64,000 bases of DNA from Ignavibacteriales bacterium (lineage in GTDB: Bacteria > Bacteroidota > Ignavibacteria > Ignavibacteriales > Ignavibacteriaceae). How positions within the stretch are numbered: the stretch's first letter is position 1; every line of letters begins with the position of its first letter. The notes beneath the pieces are model-generated. The model made no database searches, had not been told where the DNA came from, and saw only the letters and a program-made list of their open reading frames with translations. A program made the position numbers and the translations under genes. Shown here one piece after another: positions 36,996-46,877 of this stretch. The stretch spans positions 30,829 to 94,828 of the forward strand of contig JADJNX010000012.1 of NCBI GenBank assembly GCA_016714125.1, given 5' to 3'.

Positions 36996-38503
36996 AACCA
37001 TCAAAAAATAGTATTGTTGAATTATTGGTCGAAAGTTATGCATTTGAAGGGAAAGGGGTGGCGTTTTGGAAAGATGAAACTCCAGCAAATCCAGAAACGA
37101 CTGTTACAGAAATTCCTTCGGACAATGGTGAAGGTTCCTCTTCCGAAAATCAGGATTCACCCCCAGTTAATGAACGTGGATATGTTGTTTTTGTTCAGGG
37201 AGCCTATCCGGGCGAAAGAGTTCTTGCAAAGATTATAAAATCAAAAAGTAATTTCGCAGAGGCTTTATTAGTAGAAATCCTCGAAAAATCTCCAATGCGA
37301 GTTGAGCCAAATTGTGTCCATTTTGGAGTATGTGGCGGATGTAAACAGCAGGACCTGCTTTATTCTGAACAGTTAAATCACAAACAACAGCAAGTTGCCC
37401 AGGTTTTTAAAACTATTGGTGGAATAACAGAATATCTGCAGGAGCCAATTACCGGCGCTGACAAACAATTCTACTACCGTAATAAAATGGAATTCTCTTT
37501 CGCAAACAGAAGATGGTTGATGAACCACGAAGCAGGGCAACCTGATGTTACAAACATTGGTCTGTTTCTTGGACTGCATGTGCCCAGAGTTTTTGATAAG
37601 ATACTTGACCTCGAAGAATGTAAACTTCAGTCACCAATATCGGAAGAGATAGTTGCATTTACCCGTGAATATTTTATTGAGAAAGGGCTTGAAGCCTATT
37701 CAACCAAAACCCACACAGGATATCTCAAAAATCTGGTGATTCGACAGTCGGAACACACTTCGGATTTGATGGTGAACCTCGTAACTGCACGAGAGGAGCA
37801 GGCAATAGTTTTTAATTATGCTTCACTTCTACGAGAGAAATTTCCGCAAATCACCACTATTGTGAACAATATCAACACCTCCAAGGCTCAGGTAGCCAAA
37901 GGTGAATTTGAAGTTTTACTTTATGGTGAAGGGAAGATTTATGATAAAATTGGCGACTATAAATTTGGCATCAGTGCCAATTCATTTTTCCAGACAAACA
38001 CTCTTCAGGCTGAAAAACTGTATGCAGTTGCGCTTGAATATGCCGAATTAAAAGGGGATGAGGTTGTTTACGATCTCTACTGTGGAGCCGGTACAATTAC
38101 AACCTATCTTTCAAAACATTGTAAAGACCTTTACGGATTTGAAGCTGTTCCTGATGCCATCATGGATGCCGAAGTGAATAAAGAATTAAACGATGCAAGT
38201 CACCTCCATTTTTATATGGCTGATCTTTACAAAAGTTTCCTCCCGGTCATCACAGCAAACAACATTCCAAAACCTGATGTTGTGGTGCTTGACCCACCAA
38301 GAAGTGGAATGCACCCTGTTACTTTAAGTGATATTATCACAATTAAACCACCAAAGATAGTTTATATCAGTTGTAACCCGGCAACCCAGGCAAGGGACAT
38401 AAAAGAACTTTTAGCAGAAGGTTATAAACTTGTTAAAATGAGAGCTGTTGATATGTTCCCAAATACTTACCATATTGAGAATGTTGCTTTGTTGGTTTTA
38501 TAA
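36992..38503 (+). CDS. rlmD: 23S rRNA uracil-C5 methyltransferase, RlmD/TrmA family
   Basis: The 503-aa protein has a TRAM-like N-terminus with an unusual Pro/Ser-rich insertion (about 30-65). The [4Fe-4S] cysteine cluster is CVHFGVCGGCKQQ. The methyltransferase core includes DLYCGAGTITTYLSK, VVLDPPRSGMHP and YISCNPATQARD with the catalytic cysteine. It methylates U1939 (or U747) of 23S rRNA. It overlaps the upstream methyltransferase gene by 4 nt. Confidence 0.9.
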   Translation: MKPSKNSIVELLVESYAFEGKGVAFWKDETPANPETTVTEIPSDNGEGSSSENQDSPPVNERGYVVFVQGAYPGERVLAKIIKSKSNFAEALLVEILEKSPMRVEPNCVHFGVCGGCKQQDLLYSEQLNHKQQQVAQVFKTIGGITEYLQEPITGADKQFYYRNKMEFSFANRRWLMNHEAGQPDVTNIGLFLGLHVPRVFDKILDLEECKLQSPISEEIVAFTREYFIEKGLEAYSTKTHTGYLKNLVIRQSEHTSDLMVNLVTAREEQAIVFNYASLLREKFPQITTIVNNINTSKAQVAKGEFEVLLYGEGKIYDKIGDYKFGISANSFFQTNTLQAEKLYAVALEYAELKGDEVVYDLYCGAGTITTYLSKHCKDLYGFEAVPDAIMDAEVNKELNDASHLHFYMADLYKSFLPVITANNIPKPDVVVLDPPRSGMHPVTLSDIITIKPPKIVYISCNPATQARDIKELLAEGYKLVKMRAVDMFPNTYHIENVALLVL

Positions 38504-38519
38504 ATCCGTGGAATCTGTG

Positions 38520-39173
38520 TTACTCTCCAACCAATAATTTATGCAACTCCTCGACAGAAGCCACATAAAAGGTTGGATTTTCGTTCATGAGGAATTCTTT
38601 TGAGCGATAACCATAACCCACCGCGATGGTATCCACTCCGGCATTTCTGCCACAACCGATGTCAAACTCCGAATCCCCGATCATTACAGTTTTCTCTTTG
38701 GTAGAACCGTAATGACTAATGATAATCTCAAGTGGTTCAGGGTCCGGTTTAATTTTAACACCGGGTTTTCGTCCCATCAGGAATGGAAAAAACTTATGCA
38801 GATTAAAATGGTCGGCAATCCGTTCTGTTTGAAGTTGATTTTTGGTTGTCAGGAGTGAAAGCTCTGTTCCCGAATTTTGTAATTCCACAAGCAGTTCCGG
38901 AATCCCGGGGTAAAATTTTGTATCATCGATATAATCGAAATAGATATCGCGATAAACCTCAATATAATGTTCGATATCACCGACATTGATTCTAAAATCG
39001 TTAAAAATGTCCTGAAAATGGGCTCCGATATAGTTGTTAAACTTCTCTCTCGGAAAGACCACATCTTTCATTCCCAGCATTTCAAAAGTTTTAACGGCAG
39101 CTTTGTAAATGGTATCTGCCGAGTCAAAGAGTGTACCATCCATGTCAAAAACAACCAGATCATATTTTTTCAT
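38520..39173 (-). CDS. HAD-superfamily phosphatase, phosphoglycolate-phosphatase-like
   Basis: The 217-aa protein has the HAD motifs in order: DMDGTLFDSA (catalytic D10/D12 region), LLTTKNQ (motif II), a Lys in KIKPDP (motif III) and MIGDSEFDIGCG (motif IV). The cap is a helical C1 type, as in phosphoglycolate phosphatase and PPi/sugar-phosphate HADs. Substrate cannot be fixed. It converges with rlmD (16 nt gap) and follows the AGE-family gene on its own strand, 11 nt away. Confidence 0.85.
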   Translation of the reverse strand: MKKYDLVVFDMDGTLFDSADTIYKAAVKTFEMLGMKDVVFPREKFNNYIGAHFQDIFNDFRINVGDIEHYIEVYRDIYFDYIDDTKFYPGIPELLVELQNSGTELSLLTTKNQLQTERIADHFNLHKFFPFLMGRKPGVKIKPDPEPLEIIISHYGSTKEKTVMIGDSEFDIGCGRNAGVDTIAVGYGYRSKEFLMNENPTFYVASVEELHKLLVGE

Positions 39174-39184
39174 AAACTGTTTTC

Positions 39185-41008
39185 CTATTTAAGTAAAGTC
39201 ATTTTACGGCTTGAAGCGCCTGAAACGGTTTTTAGTGTGTAGAAATAGACACCGGAGTTGAGATTTGATCCATCAAATTTAAATTGATGTCTGCCGGCAG
39301 GGTAATAACCAGCCACTGGATTTGCAATTTCATTTCCCATCACATCATAAATTTTCACAGATGCTTCTCCTGCTTTTTTCAGTTCAAATGAAATTGTGGT
39401 GACTGGATTTCCCGATTGTGAACCTGTTGAAAATGGATTTGGATAGTTTTGATTCAGGACAAATTCTTCAGGAACCACACCTGTTTCCCCGGCAATTGAG
39501 GTGAGATCTTGCGGACTAAAAGTCACTTTAAACTTACCACCCGTATTGGCAGCAAGATTCAACTCAAGTGATGATGCATTAAAATCCTGGTAAGGCATTC
39601 CATCCAGTGTAACCCCCGTGATTTTTAATTTTCCGGCAGCAGCAAGCAATGGATTAACCGAAAGAGTCCTCGCGGTTAGTGACGGTTCAAATTTATAATA
39701 GAGAGAAAACGGCTCTTTTTTTACATATATTTTTGAATAAAGATATTTGAGGTAGCCCAATTCAACTGAATGGTACCCCGCCTTAAATCCGTTACCTTTG
39801 TGTTCTCCCCAAACTCTTCCACCCCGGCGCATGGTGTTTTCATAAACTTCACCATAGGTGTGATCAACAAAATAATACATGAAGAAACTGAGACTCTCGT
39901 CGGCTGTCCTGAGATATTCATCATCTCCCGTCAAACCCCAAAGTTCAAGTCCCCCGGTTATTGCCTGCTCAACCTGCCACCATGCTTTTGCAGAATCCTG
40001 AATCCCCCATAAAAGCATTTGTCCCGTTTGCCTGTTATAATCTTTGTAGGGTGCACCATACCCATGATCATATCCCTTCAACAGCACATTGCTAAAAAGT
40101 TTTTTGGCTGCAAGAATGTATGCCGCTTGGGGATTAAGATGGTAAGATCTGCCCAAAACCCAGGCGGTTTTCAGGACATGCCCCATAATCGTCATAGTTT
40201 CCGACTGATTTATGCTCCAATCGGTGTTATACTCCTCGGCAAAACCGATCTGCTGGCTGTCCATCGTTGGGGCAATCCGGTTCAGAATGTTGAGAACTAC
40301 GGAATCGGCTTTGGTTTTATACTTCAACTGTCCGGTTAAACGACTCATTAAAAGGAGGTGAGTGGTAAGTGCATCAACCGTTGCGTTAAAACTTTTTCCG
40401 CTTTTAGAGGAGAAATTATAAGAGGCCTGATCGTAGTATCCAAAGGCAGAAGATTTGTCCCAATATTTATTCTCGAGGACATCATATCCCTTAGTAAACC
40501 ACGATTCCGCCAGTCCATCCCTTGTTGCTTCATAAAGAGAAGCTATTCCAAGGAGTGCATAATGGGCATCAAAAGCGGTTTTTGAGCCGGTTGTTGAAAC
40601 AGGGGTTCCCTGTCGGTTCAAGTCGTTATACCAGCCACCGTTGGTGTTGTCCCATCCCTTCGCGTATAAAAATGAGAGTGCATCCCGTGATTTTTGCAGG
40701 AAAACTTCATCCCCTGTGAGCATAAAAGCTTTTGAAAAGCCATAAGCATGCCGGGTTTGAGTCAGTGGTTTTTTATTTGTTCCCCAGGATGTTATCACAT
40801 TTCCCTGACGGTCAACATTTGTATAAAATCCACCGTAAGTCGCATCATAAGATTTAAACCAGAAGCGGGCACAACTGTCAACATAAGCGATTAATCGGTC
40901 GGGATCATTTAAATATGGTGAAGTTGGGGTATATTGTGAAAAGGTTTGTGAGTATCCTGAAAAAATGGTTAACAACAAAATTGTCACCGGGAAGTGTTTT
41001 AGGGGCAT
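39185..41008 (-). CDS. secreted AGE-family (N-acylglucosamine 2-epimerase-like) protein, T9SS target
   Basis: The 607-aa protein has a signal peptide (MPLKHFPVTILLLTIFSGYSQ) followed by an (alpha/alpha)6-barrel of the AGE/cellobiose-epimerase superfamily (about 30-405). Typical motifs are TQTRHAYGFSKAF, GGWYNDLNRQG, KTAFDAHYALLGIA, FAEEYNTDWS and GHVLKTAWVLGR. A beta-sandwich and a T9SS domain (QNYPNPFSTGS...) complete it. AGE enzymes usually act on sugars in the cytoplasm, so an exported, surface-anchored version is notable and suggests work on extracellular oligosaccharides. It is in a probable operon with the HAD phosphatase. Confidence 0.85.
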   Translation of the reverse strand: MPLKHFPVTILLLTIFSGYSQTFSQYTPTSPYLNDPDRLIAYVDSCARFWFKSYDATYGGFYTNVDRQGNVITSWGTNKKPLTQTRHAYGFSKAFMLTGDEVFLQKSRDALSFLYAKGWDNTNGGWYNDLNRQGTPVSTTGSKTAFDAHYALLGIASLYEATRDGLAESWFTKGYDVLENKYWDKSSAFGYYDQASYNFSSKSGKSFNATVDALTTHLLLMSRLTGQLKYKTKADSVVLNILNRIAPTMDSQQIGFAEEYNTDWSINQSETMTIMGHVLKTAWVLGRSYHLNPQAAYILAAKKLFSNVLLKGYDHGYGAPYKDYNRQTGQMLLWGIQDSAKAWWQVEQAITGGLELWGLTGDDEYLRTADESLSFFMYYFVDHTYGEVYENTMRRGGRVWGEHKGNGFKAGYHSVELGYLKYLYSKIYVKKEPFSLYYKFEPSLTARTLSVNPLLAAAGKLKITGVTLDGMPYQDFNASSLELNLAANTGGKFKVTFSPQDLTSIAGETGVVPEEFVLNQNYPNPFSTGSQSGNPVTTISFELKKAGEASVKIYDVMGNEIANPVAGYYPAGRHQFKFDGSNLNSGVYFYTLKTVSGASSRKMTLLK

Positions 41009-41113
41009 CTGAAGTTTCTGTTATGAAAGTAAAATTTAATATTACAAAAATACTGAAATTAATTCACTTCAATTTTTGTTAATATTGGTAAGTGAAATAA
41101 AGGAATTAGTGGA

Positions 41114-42067
41114 ATGTCGAAAAGAGTAGTGTTAACCGGTGCCACCGGCCTGATTGGAAAAGCACTTTGTAAAAAACTGGTTGAACGCGGAGATACCCCC
41201 GTGGTTATCACCCGTGACCCCGTTCAGGCGAGAGGAATGACTTTTATTAAAGAGTTTGTTAAATGGGACTATAAAGATCCCAAACCAATCCTTAAAAAAC
41301 TTGAAGGGGCTTCGGCTTTTGTGAATCTCGCGGGAGCTTCCGTTGCCGAAAGGTGGAGTGAACTTTACAAACTGGTCATCCTGAACAGCAGAGTACAGAC
41401 CACAAATGCCTTGGTACATGCAATTTCCCTGCTCGAAGAGAAACCCAAAGTATTGATCTCATCCTCGGCAACAGGATTTTATGGCGATACCGGAGATGAA
41501 GAATTTGATGAAACAGGTGCAAAAGGTGAAGGTTTTCTCGCTGACGTGTGTGATGCCTGGGAAAAAACTGCTCTACAAGCCGAAGGACATGGTGTTCCTG
41601 TTTCAATTGTGAGAACGGGAGTGGTTCTCTCTCCCGACGGCGGAGCACTCAAAAAGATGATGCCTCCATTTAAATATATGGTTGGCGGAACATTGGGAGC
41701 CGGCACTCAGTGGATGTCATGGATTCACATCGATGATATTGTAAGACTTTATTTACACTTGATCGACAATCCACAACCCGGAGTGTTTAATGGTGTCGCA
41801 CCAACTCCGGTTACAATGGATGTGTTTGTTTTTCTTCTCGGGAAGGCACTCAAAAAACCATCACTTATGCGAGTACCCGGCTTTGTTTTAAGAATCATGT
41901 TTGGTGAAATGGCTTCTACAATCCTCGACTGCCAGAAGGTAATCCCTGCCTATACCGAAAAGTCGGGGTTTCTGTATCACTTCCCCGAACTTGATGAAGC
42001 CTTTGCGGACTTATTGAAGTGGGGGGCGGGGGGGGGGGGGGGGGTCCCCAAAAATGTTATTTCATAA
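41114..42067 (+). CDS. TIGR01777-family SDR epimerase (YfcH-like), C-terminus altered by a G tract
   Basis: The 317-aa protein has the SDR Rossmann motif GATGLIGKAL (9-18), the family motifs VNLAGASVAERWS and LISSSATGFYGDTGDE (YxxxK-type region), and WMSWIHIDDI. The C-terminal family motif FPELDEAFADLLKW is followed by a run of glycines from G6-C-G17 at 42021-42044 and a few residues that overlap the convergent neighbour's end. The tail is therefore doubtful. The enzyme is a predicted NAD(P)-binding epimerase of unknown substrate, linked to cell division in some bacteria. Confidence 0.85.
   Translation: MSKRVVLTGATGLIGKALCKKLVERGDTPVVITRDPVQARGMTFIKEFVKWDYKDPKPILKKLEGASAFVNLAGASVAERWSELYKLVILNSRVQTTNALVHAISLLEEKPKVLISSSATGFYGDTGDEEFDETGAKGEGFLADVCDAWEKTALQAEGHGVPVSIVRTGVVLSPDGGALKKMMPPFKYMVGGTLGAGTQWMSWIHIDDIVRLYLHLIDNPQPGVFNGVAPTPVTMDVFVFLLGKALKKPSLMRVPGFVLRIMFGEMASTILDCQKVIPAYTEKSGFLYHFPELDEAFADLLKWGAGGGGGVPKNVIS
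42021..42044 (+). repeat. G6-C-G17 homopolymer tract
   Basis: Seventeen consecutive G residues follow six G and one C at the 3' end of the SDR gene, in a genome where such tracts are otherwise absent from the window. It could be a slippage-prone natural tract or an assembly artefact. Confidence 0.9.
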
Positions 42068-43547
42068 ACAGTGCTTTTATAGTTTCGGATTGAACCTGTC
42101 CGCCATCAACAGAGGTGGCGGTCATGCGAACGAGGTATGTTCCTGAAGAGAGTCCCTTTGGCTCCCAACCAAACACAAACTCCCCTGCATTGTATGCACC
42201 CTTTTTGATTTCTTCTACCAAAGAACCAAAGATGTCATAAATCTCTATTTTGATGTTGCTCTCCTTTGCGAGTGCAAAAGTGATAGAGGTTGAAGGATTA
42301 AAAGGATTTGGATAATTTTGTTTAAGAGCTGCAAAATTGCCACCCGTAAATTGTGGAATTACATCAATTGCATCAACTTCTGGCTCAAATGTCCAGATTT
42401 TCCCTGTGTAATCGAGAATGTAAAGATTTTTGAAGTTGTCTTCGCCAAACGAGACGATTGAAAAACCTGTGGTGTTTATCAAAACTTCATTTTGAACAGG
42501 CTGACCCGGCGTATATTTTAATGACCATATTCTTTTTGAAACATAATCGGCGTAGATATATTTCCCGTAGAGTTTGGGATTTTTGTTTCCACGATATACA
42601 AATCCACCCGTGATCGAATAACCACCTGCGGAATTATGGGCATACTCCCAAATTGGAAGTTTAAGTCCTGTTGTGTCGCAACCTGTTGAGGGACTGTAAC
42701 AATGGAAAGATTCCATTATCTTCCAGCCGTAGTTTCCCCCTTTTTCAACGATATTAATCTCTTCCCACATATTTTGACCCACATCAGCAACCCAGAGCTT
42801 ATTTGTTGCAAGATCAAAACTGAATCTCCATGGATTTCTCATTCCATAAGCGTAAACTTCCTCAGCCCATCCCTGAGTGTTGCCGGCAAATGGATTATCG
42901 GGTGGAATTAAATAGTTTTTATTTCCGGAAGTGCCGTTAACATCAATCCTTAGAATTTTTCCAAGAAGTGCTGCTTTATTTTGTCCATTCCCTTGAGGAT
43001 CACCACCCGAACCACCATCACCTGCTGCGATATACAGATAACCATCGGGTCCAAAACTCACCTGCCCACCATTGTGGTTTGAGAAGGGTTGGTTGTAAGT
43101 CATTAGGATAAATTCGCTCGCTTTAACCGCCGAATCGCCACTGGTATTTGATACCTGAAAACGGGAAATAATCGTTCTTCGGGGGTTGTTTGCGGTATAA
43201 TTCACATAAAAGTAGCCGTTTTTTATGAAGTTGGGGTGGAAAGCCAAACCCAACAACCCCTGTTCACCTCCCGAGAGAACTCTGTCAGTTATATCAAGAA
43301 AAACCTTCGGATTTGATGCGGTGCTTTTGTTTGGGAATACATAAATTTTTCCGGGCTGTGAAACAACAAATATCCGATTGGTTTCATCAAAAGGAGATTG
43401 TAAATCCACAGGACTTGGGATGGTTATGTTTGGAAAGGCGTTTTTTATCAATACCTGGGATTGAACAGGTGTAACCATAAAAACAATGGCAAAAACCATT
43501 GCCACGCCAAAAACAGCAAGGAGGGATCTTTTCATAAATGGGCTCAT
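42057..43547 (-). CDS. secreted PQQ-dependent sugar dehydrogenase-like protein, T9SS target
   Basis: The 496-aa protein has a signal peptide (LLAVFGVAMVFAIVFMV...) and a six-bladed propeller of the soluble glucose/sorbosone dehydrogenase (GSDH) family. Supporting segments are RIFVVSQPGKIYVF, GEQGLLGLAFHPNF, YIAAGDGGSGGDPQGNGQN, LGKILRIDVNG, YAYGMRNPWRFSFD and VADVGQNMWEEIN. A T9SS domain follows (QNYPNPFNPSTS). Family members use PQQ to oxidise sugars at the cell surface. No PQQ biosynthesis genes are in the window. It converges with the SDR gene, overlapping 11 nt. Confidence 0.88.
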   Translation of the reverse strand: MSPFMKRSLLAVFGVAMVFAIVFMVTPVQSQVLIKNAFPNITIPSPVDLQSPFDETNRIFVVSQPGKIYVFPNKSTASNPKVFLDITDRVLSGGEQGLLGLAFHPNFIKNGYFYVNYTANNPRRTIISRFQVSNTSGDSAVKASEFILMTYNQPFSNHNGGQVSFGPDGYLYIAAGDGGSGGDPQGNGQNKAALLGKILRIDVNGTSGNKNYLIPPDNPFAGNTQGWAEEVYAYGMRNPWRFSFDLATNKLWVADVGQNMWEEINIVEKGGNYGWKIMESFHCYSPSTGCDTTGLKLPIWEYAHNSAGGYSITGGFVYRGNKNPKLYGKYIYADYVSKRIWSLKYTPGQPVQNEVLINTTGFSIVSFGEDNFKNLYILDYTGKIWTFEPEVDAIDVIPQFTGGNFAALKQNYPNPFNPSTSITFALAKESNIKIEIYDIFGSLVEEIKKGAYNAGEFVFGWEPKGLSSGTYLVRMTATSVDGGQVQSETIKALFMK

Positions 43548-43604
43548 CGCAAAATTATATTTAATTAAAATAATACTCTAATATAATTAAAACCATTTAA
43601 TCAA

Positions 43605-43916
43605 TTACGAAGTTTCAAATTCCTTTTCACCACACGGAATATATCCCGGCTTTGGGTGTGATTCATATTTGGTGCATAATACGGCAGACTCGTCGAAGTG
43701 GCGACACTTCGAGCAAATGGAATTTTCAATGATTTCACGGTTTTGGGCGTAAAATTTTTTGTATCCGGTGTAAGCCGGCAAAACAACCCCGGCAAGAATG
43801 GCGGCGATAGTTAAAATCAACCAGAATTTATCATCGGGCAGTGCCGTTCTAATTAAAAAAACAACCACTAATACAACAACCAGCCGCACAAGCGACTCAA
43901 TTACTAACTTTCCCAT
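43605..43916 (-). CDS. small membrane protein with C-terminal cysteine motif
   Basis: The 103-aa protein has two TM helices (about 5-24 and 31-50) followed by a soluble tail with C68-x-x-C and two further cysteines (CSKCRHF, LCTKY, IPCGEKEF). This resembles a small metal-binding knuckle. Function is unknown. Confidence 0.65.
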   Translation of the reverse strand: MGKLVIESLVRLVVVLVVVFLIRTALPDDKFWLILTIAAILAGVVLPAYTGYKKFYAQNREIIENSICSKCRHFDESAVLCTKYESHPKPGYIPCGEKEFETS

Positions 43917-44023
43917 GTGTAAATCACATTTTCTGGCAAAAAATAAACCTCAATTTAGCAATAAATATAGTTGTGAATTGTATATTCGTTAAGGTATTTT
44001 TAATAAATCATAAAAGGACCACA

Positions 44024-44724
44024 ATGCTTAATAAATCATCTCTATTATTCATTATAACTATGATAATTTCCTCCTCTGCTGCTTTTGCTCAGAATTTTGG
44101 AATTAATTTTACACTTGGATTCCCCCAGGGTGAATTCAAAGAACATGTATCACGCACAGGACTCGGTATCGGCGGCGAAATTCTTTTTCCAACAGCTCCC
44201 ATGGTTCCTGTTGAGTGGGGATTCGATTTTGCGTTCATTAATTATGGCAATGAAACAAGAAGAGCTCCTTTGAGCAATTTCATCCCTGACCTTACAGTAG
44301 ATGTTAACCGTACAAACAACATCGTGATGGGTCATGCGTTGATCAGAATCGCTCCACCCAGCCCTTTGTTTAAACCTTATTTGGACCTTCTCGCAGGTGG
44401 TTCCTATATCTATACTCAAACTACATTAACCGAAAGATTCTCAGGAAAAGAAAAAATTACTGATGAAAATTTTAGTGATTGGGCTTTTAGTTATGGAGCA
44501 GGGGCAGGTATAATGTTCTCTGTCTACAACCAGATGGGTACCAATGTGATGATCGACCTAAAAGCAAGATATTTGTTTGGAACACAAGCTGAATATTTGT
44601 CGGAAGGTGATGTCATCATTAACACTCAGAATGGTACGGTTACTTATATAACCAGAAGATCAAAACCGATCTTTTAACAGCTCAAATTGGCGTTAATATC
44701 AGTTTTAGTGCTGTTCTCTTTTAA
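44024..44724 (+). CDS. outer-membrane beta-barrel protein (frame broken at the C-terminus)
   Basis: I start at ATG 44024, which follows an AAAGGA site; the open frame extends upstream without a conserved N-terminus. A signal peptide (MLNKSSLLFIITMIISSSAAFA) is followed by barrel strands (NFGINFTLGFPQG, VEWGFDFAFINYG, NVMIDLKARYLFG). The frame ends at RRSKPIF, but the next frame continues with TDLLTAQIGVNISFSAVLF and stops at 44724, a typical barrel ending in Phe. Adding an A to the A4 run at 44662-44665 fixes it. It is an OmpW/PorT-like small barrel of unknown role. Confidence 0.7.
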
Positions 44725-44739
44725 TTAACATTTCGCTTG

Positions 44740-44798
44740 GACCGCGAAGATCGTAAACTCAAAAACAGTTTTCGAACTTCGCGGTCTTTGTGTTTTAA
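44740..44798. terminator. hairpin between convergent genes
   Basis: GACCGCGAAG (44740-44749) pairs perfectly with CTTCGCGGTC (44777-44786) with a 27-nt loop, followed by TTTGTGTTTT. It probably ends the barrel gene on plus and glgX on minus. The arms also resemble the dispersed CGCGGTCTTTGTG-type repeats. Confidence 0.65.
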
Positions 44799-44806
44799 AA
44801 CTCTCT

Positions 44807-46876
44807 CTACTTCATTTGCGCAAGAAGCATCACGAATGTTCTTGATGCTACCAGGTACCTTTCACCATAAACCAACACTCCTGAAGCAGACTCATTAAAA
44901 TCATTTGGCGACTCTAACGAAGTATCAATTACCATCTCCCATTGCGTGGCATTATTGTAGTGTGGTAATTTAAATTCGAGGGGATCCCACAAACTGTTCA
45001 TTATAAAGTGGTAATATTTGTTGAACCAGAAATCTTTTAGTGTAAATGAGACGGTTCGCGATTTTTCACTAAAATCGGCACTGAATGGCTCAGTTCCGTG
45101 GTAATCAATAATAGAGGCTCCAAAGTTACCACCCAAAACCCAAGGTGTGGGAAGAGTGAAAATGGGGTTCGTTTTTGTAAAATGGATCATTTTTTTAGTA
45201 AAAAGATGGATATCATGGTTGGTTTTTACCAGAGACCAGTCAAACCAGTTCATTTCGCTGTCATGACAGTAGGCATTGTTGTTACCCGACTGTGTTTTTC
45301 TAACCTCATCACCCATCAACAGTAGTGGTGTTCCTTGTGCAATAAAAAGTGACACAAGGAGATTTTTGATAAGCTTTACTCTTGTCTTCTCAATAAAAGG
45401 ATCGGCAGTTGGCCCTTCAACCCCGCAATTCCAGGAAAAATTATCGTTGGCTCCATCCCTGTTCCCTTCCCTGTTCGACTCATTGTGTTTAATATTATAT
45501 GACACAAGATCATTAAGAGTGAATCCATCGTGACAGGTTACAAAATTTATTCCTCTTGAAGGATTTCTGAGAGGATCGATATAAACATCGGGACTGGCGG
45601 AAAGTCTTGAAGCCATGGTGGAAGCAATTTTGTCTTCCCCTCTGATGAATTTTCTTACATCATCTCTGAATTTCCCGTTCCATTCTGCCCACTTGTAACC
45701 GATAAACGAACCAACCTGATATAAACCTCCGGCATCCCATGCTTCGGCGATAAGTTTTGTACCGGCAAGAACTGGTTCCGACTCTATTTGCCACAAAACA
45801 GGGGGATTTTGCAAAGGCTTTCCATCATGATCACGGGCAAGAACCGAGGCCAAATCAAACCTGAATCCATCCACATGCATTTCTGATACCCAATAGCGGA
45901 GGGAATCGATTATCATTCTTTTCACTACTGTATTGTTGGCATTCAGTGTGTTTCCGCAGCCTGTATAGTTTGCATATCCATAAGGGTTATGTTCATCAAG
46001 AATGTAATATTCAGCATTTTCAAACCCGCGGAATGAGAGGAAGGGACCTGTTTCGTTCCCTTCTGCGGTATGGTTAAAAACAACATCAAGAATCACTTCA
46101 ATTCCCGCTTTGTGCAGAGCTTTTACCATGTCGCGGAACTCATTCACCGGTCCAAAAAGTGACTGATCTGAACTGTATGCCCTGTGGGGAGCAAAAAAGG
46201 CAATGGGATTGTAACCCCAATAGTTCACAAGGGGTCGTTTTACATCGTGAGCGTCAAACTGTTGAACGGGAAGGAGTTCAACAGCGGTTATTCCGAGATC
46301 CAAAAGGTAAGGAATCTTTTCAATCAACCCACGATAAGTGCCTCTGTAAAATTCATCAACACCCGAATTCCGGTTTGCCGTAAACCCTTTTACATGCAAT
46401 TCGTAGATGTAGGTTCTTACAGCATCGATGTTTAACGGTTTGTCGCCTTCCCAATCGTAATCGGTTGGATCAACAACGATACTTCGCATTGAACAATCAA
46501 CATTGCTGCCCGGTTTTCGGGCAGCTTCACGATTGTATACCGAATCACTTATCAGCAGGGAATAGGGATCAATCAGCACCTTCTCAGGATCATATTTTAA
46601 CCCCTCATTGGGTTTATATGGCCCATAAACTCTGTAGGCGTAAATTTGTCCCGGTTTCACTCCCTCAACAAATGCATGCCAGTAAAAATAGGTTCGATGA
46701 TTAAGTATATCAAGCCTTATCACCTGGAAAGGCTGCGGGTCTTCGGCACCCTTAAACAAAAGAAGTTCAACAGCGGTGGCATTCCTGGAATAAACACAAA
46801 AATTTACACCCGTACCATCGGGGACTACATGAGCCCCCAATGGATATGAATCACCTGTATAAACTTTAAATGGCAT
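44807..46876 (-). CDS. glgX: glycogen debranching enzyme GlgX / isoamylase
   Basis: The 689-aa protein has an N-terminal CBM48 (YPLGAHVVPDGTGVNFCVYS) and a GH13_11 catalytic barrel with VILDVVFNHTAEG, VDGFRFDLASVL (nucleophile Asp), AEAWDAGG (acid Glu) and NFVTCHDGFTLNDL (third Asp). It also has the GlgX-type segment ESNREGNRDGANDN. It hydrolyses alpha-1,6 branches in the cytoplasm. It starts one nt after the alpha-amylase stop on the same strand, so the two form an operon. Confidence 0.93.
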   Translation of the reverse strand: MPFKVYTGDSYPLGAHVVPDGTGVNFCVYSRNATAVELLLFKGAEDPQPFQVIRLDILNHRTYFYWHAFVEGVKPGQIYAYRVYGPYKPNEGLKYDPEKVLIDPYSLLISDSVYNREAARKPGSNVDCSMRSIVVDPTDYDWEGDKPLNIDAVRTYIYELHVKGFTANRNSGVDEFYRGTYRGLIEKIPYLLDLGITAVELLPVQQFDAHDVKRPLVNYWGYNPIAFFAPHRAYSSDQSLFGPVNEFRDMVKALHKAGIEVILDVVFNHTAEGNETGPFLSFRGFENAEYYILDEHNPYGYANYTGCGNTLNANNTVVKRMIIDSLRYWVSEMHVDGFRFDLASVLARDHDGKPLQNPPVLWQIESEPVLAGTKLIAEAWDAGGLYQVGSFIGYKWAEWNGKFRDDVRKFIRGEDKIASTMASRLSASPDVYIDPLRNPSRGINFVTCHDGFTLNDLVSYNIKHNESNREGNRDGANDNFSWNCGVEGPTADPFIEKTRVKLIKNLLVSLFIAQGTPLLLMGDEVRKTQSGNNNAYCHDSEMNWFDWSLVKTNHDIHLFTKKMIHFTKTNPIFTLPTPWVLGGNFGASIIDYHGTEPFSADFSEKSRTVSFTLKDFWFNKYYHFIMNSLWDPLEFKLPHYNNATQWEMVIDTSLESPNDFNESASGVLVYGERYLVASRTFVMLLAQMK

Positions 46877-46877
46877 C

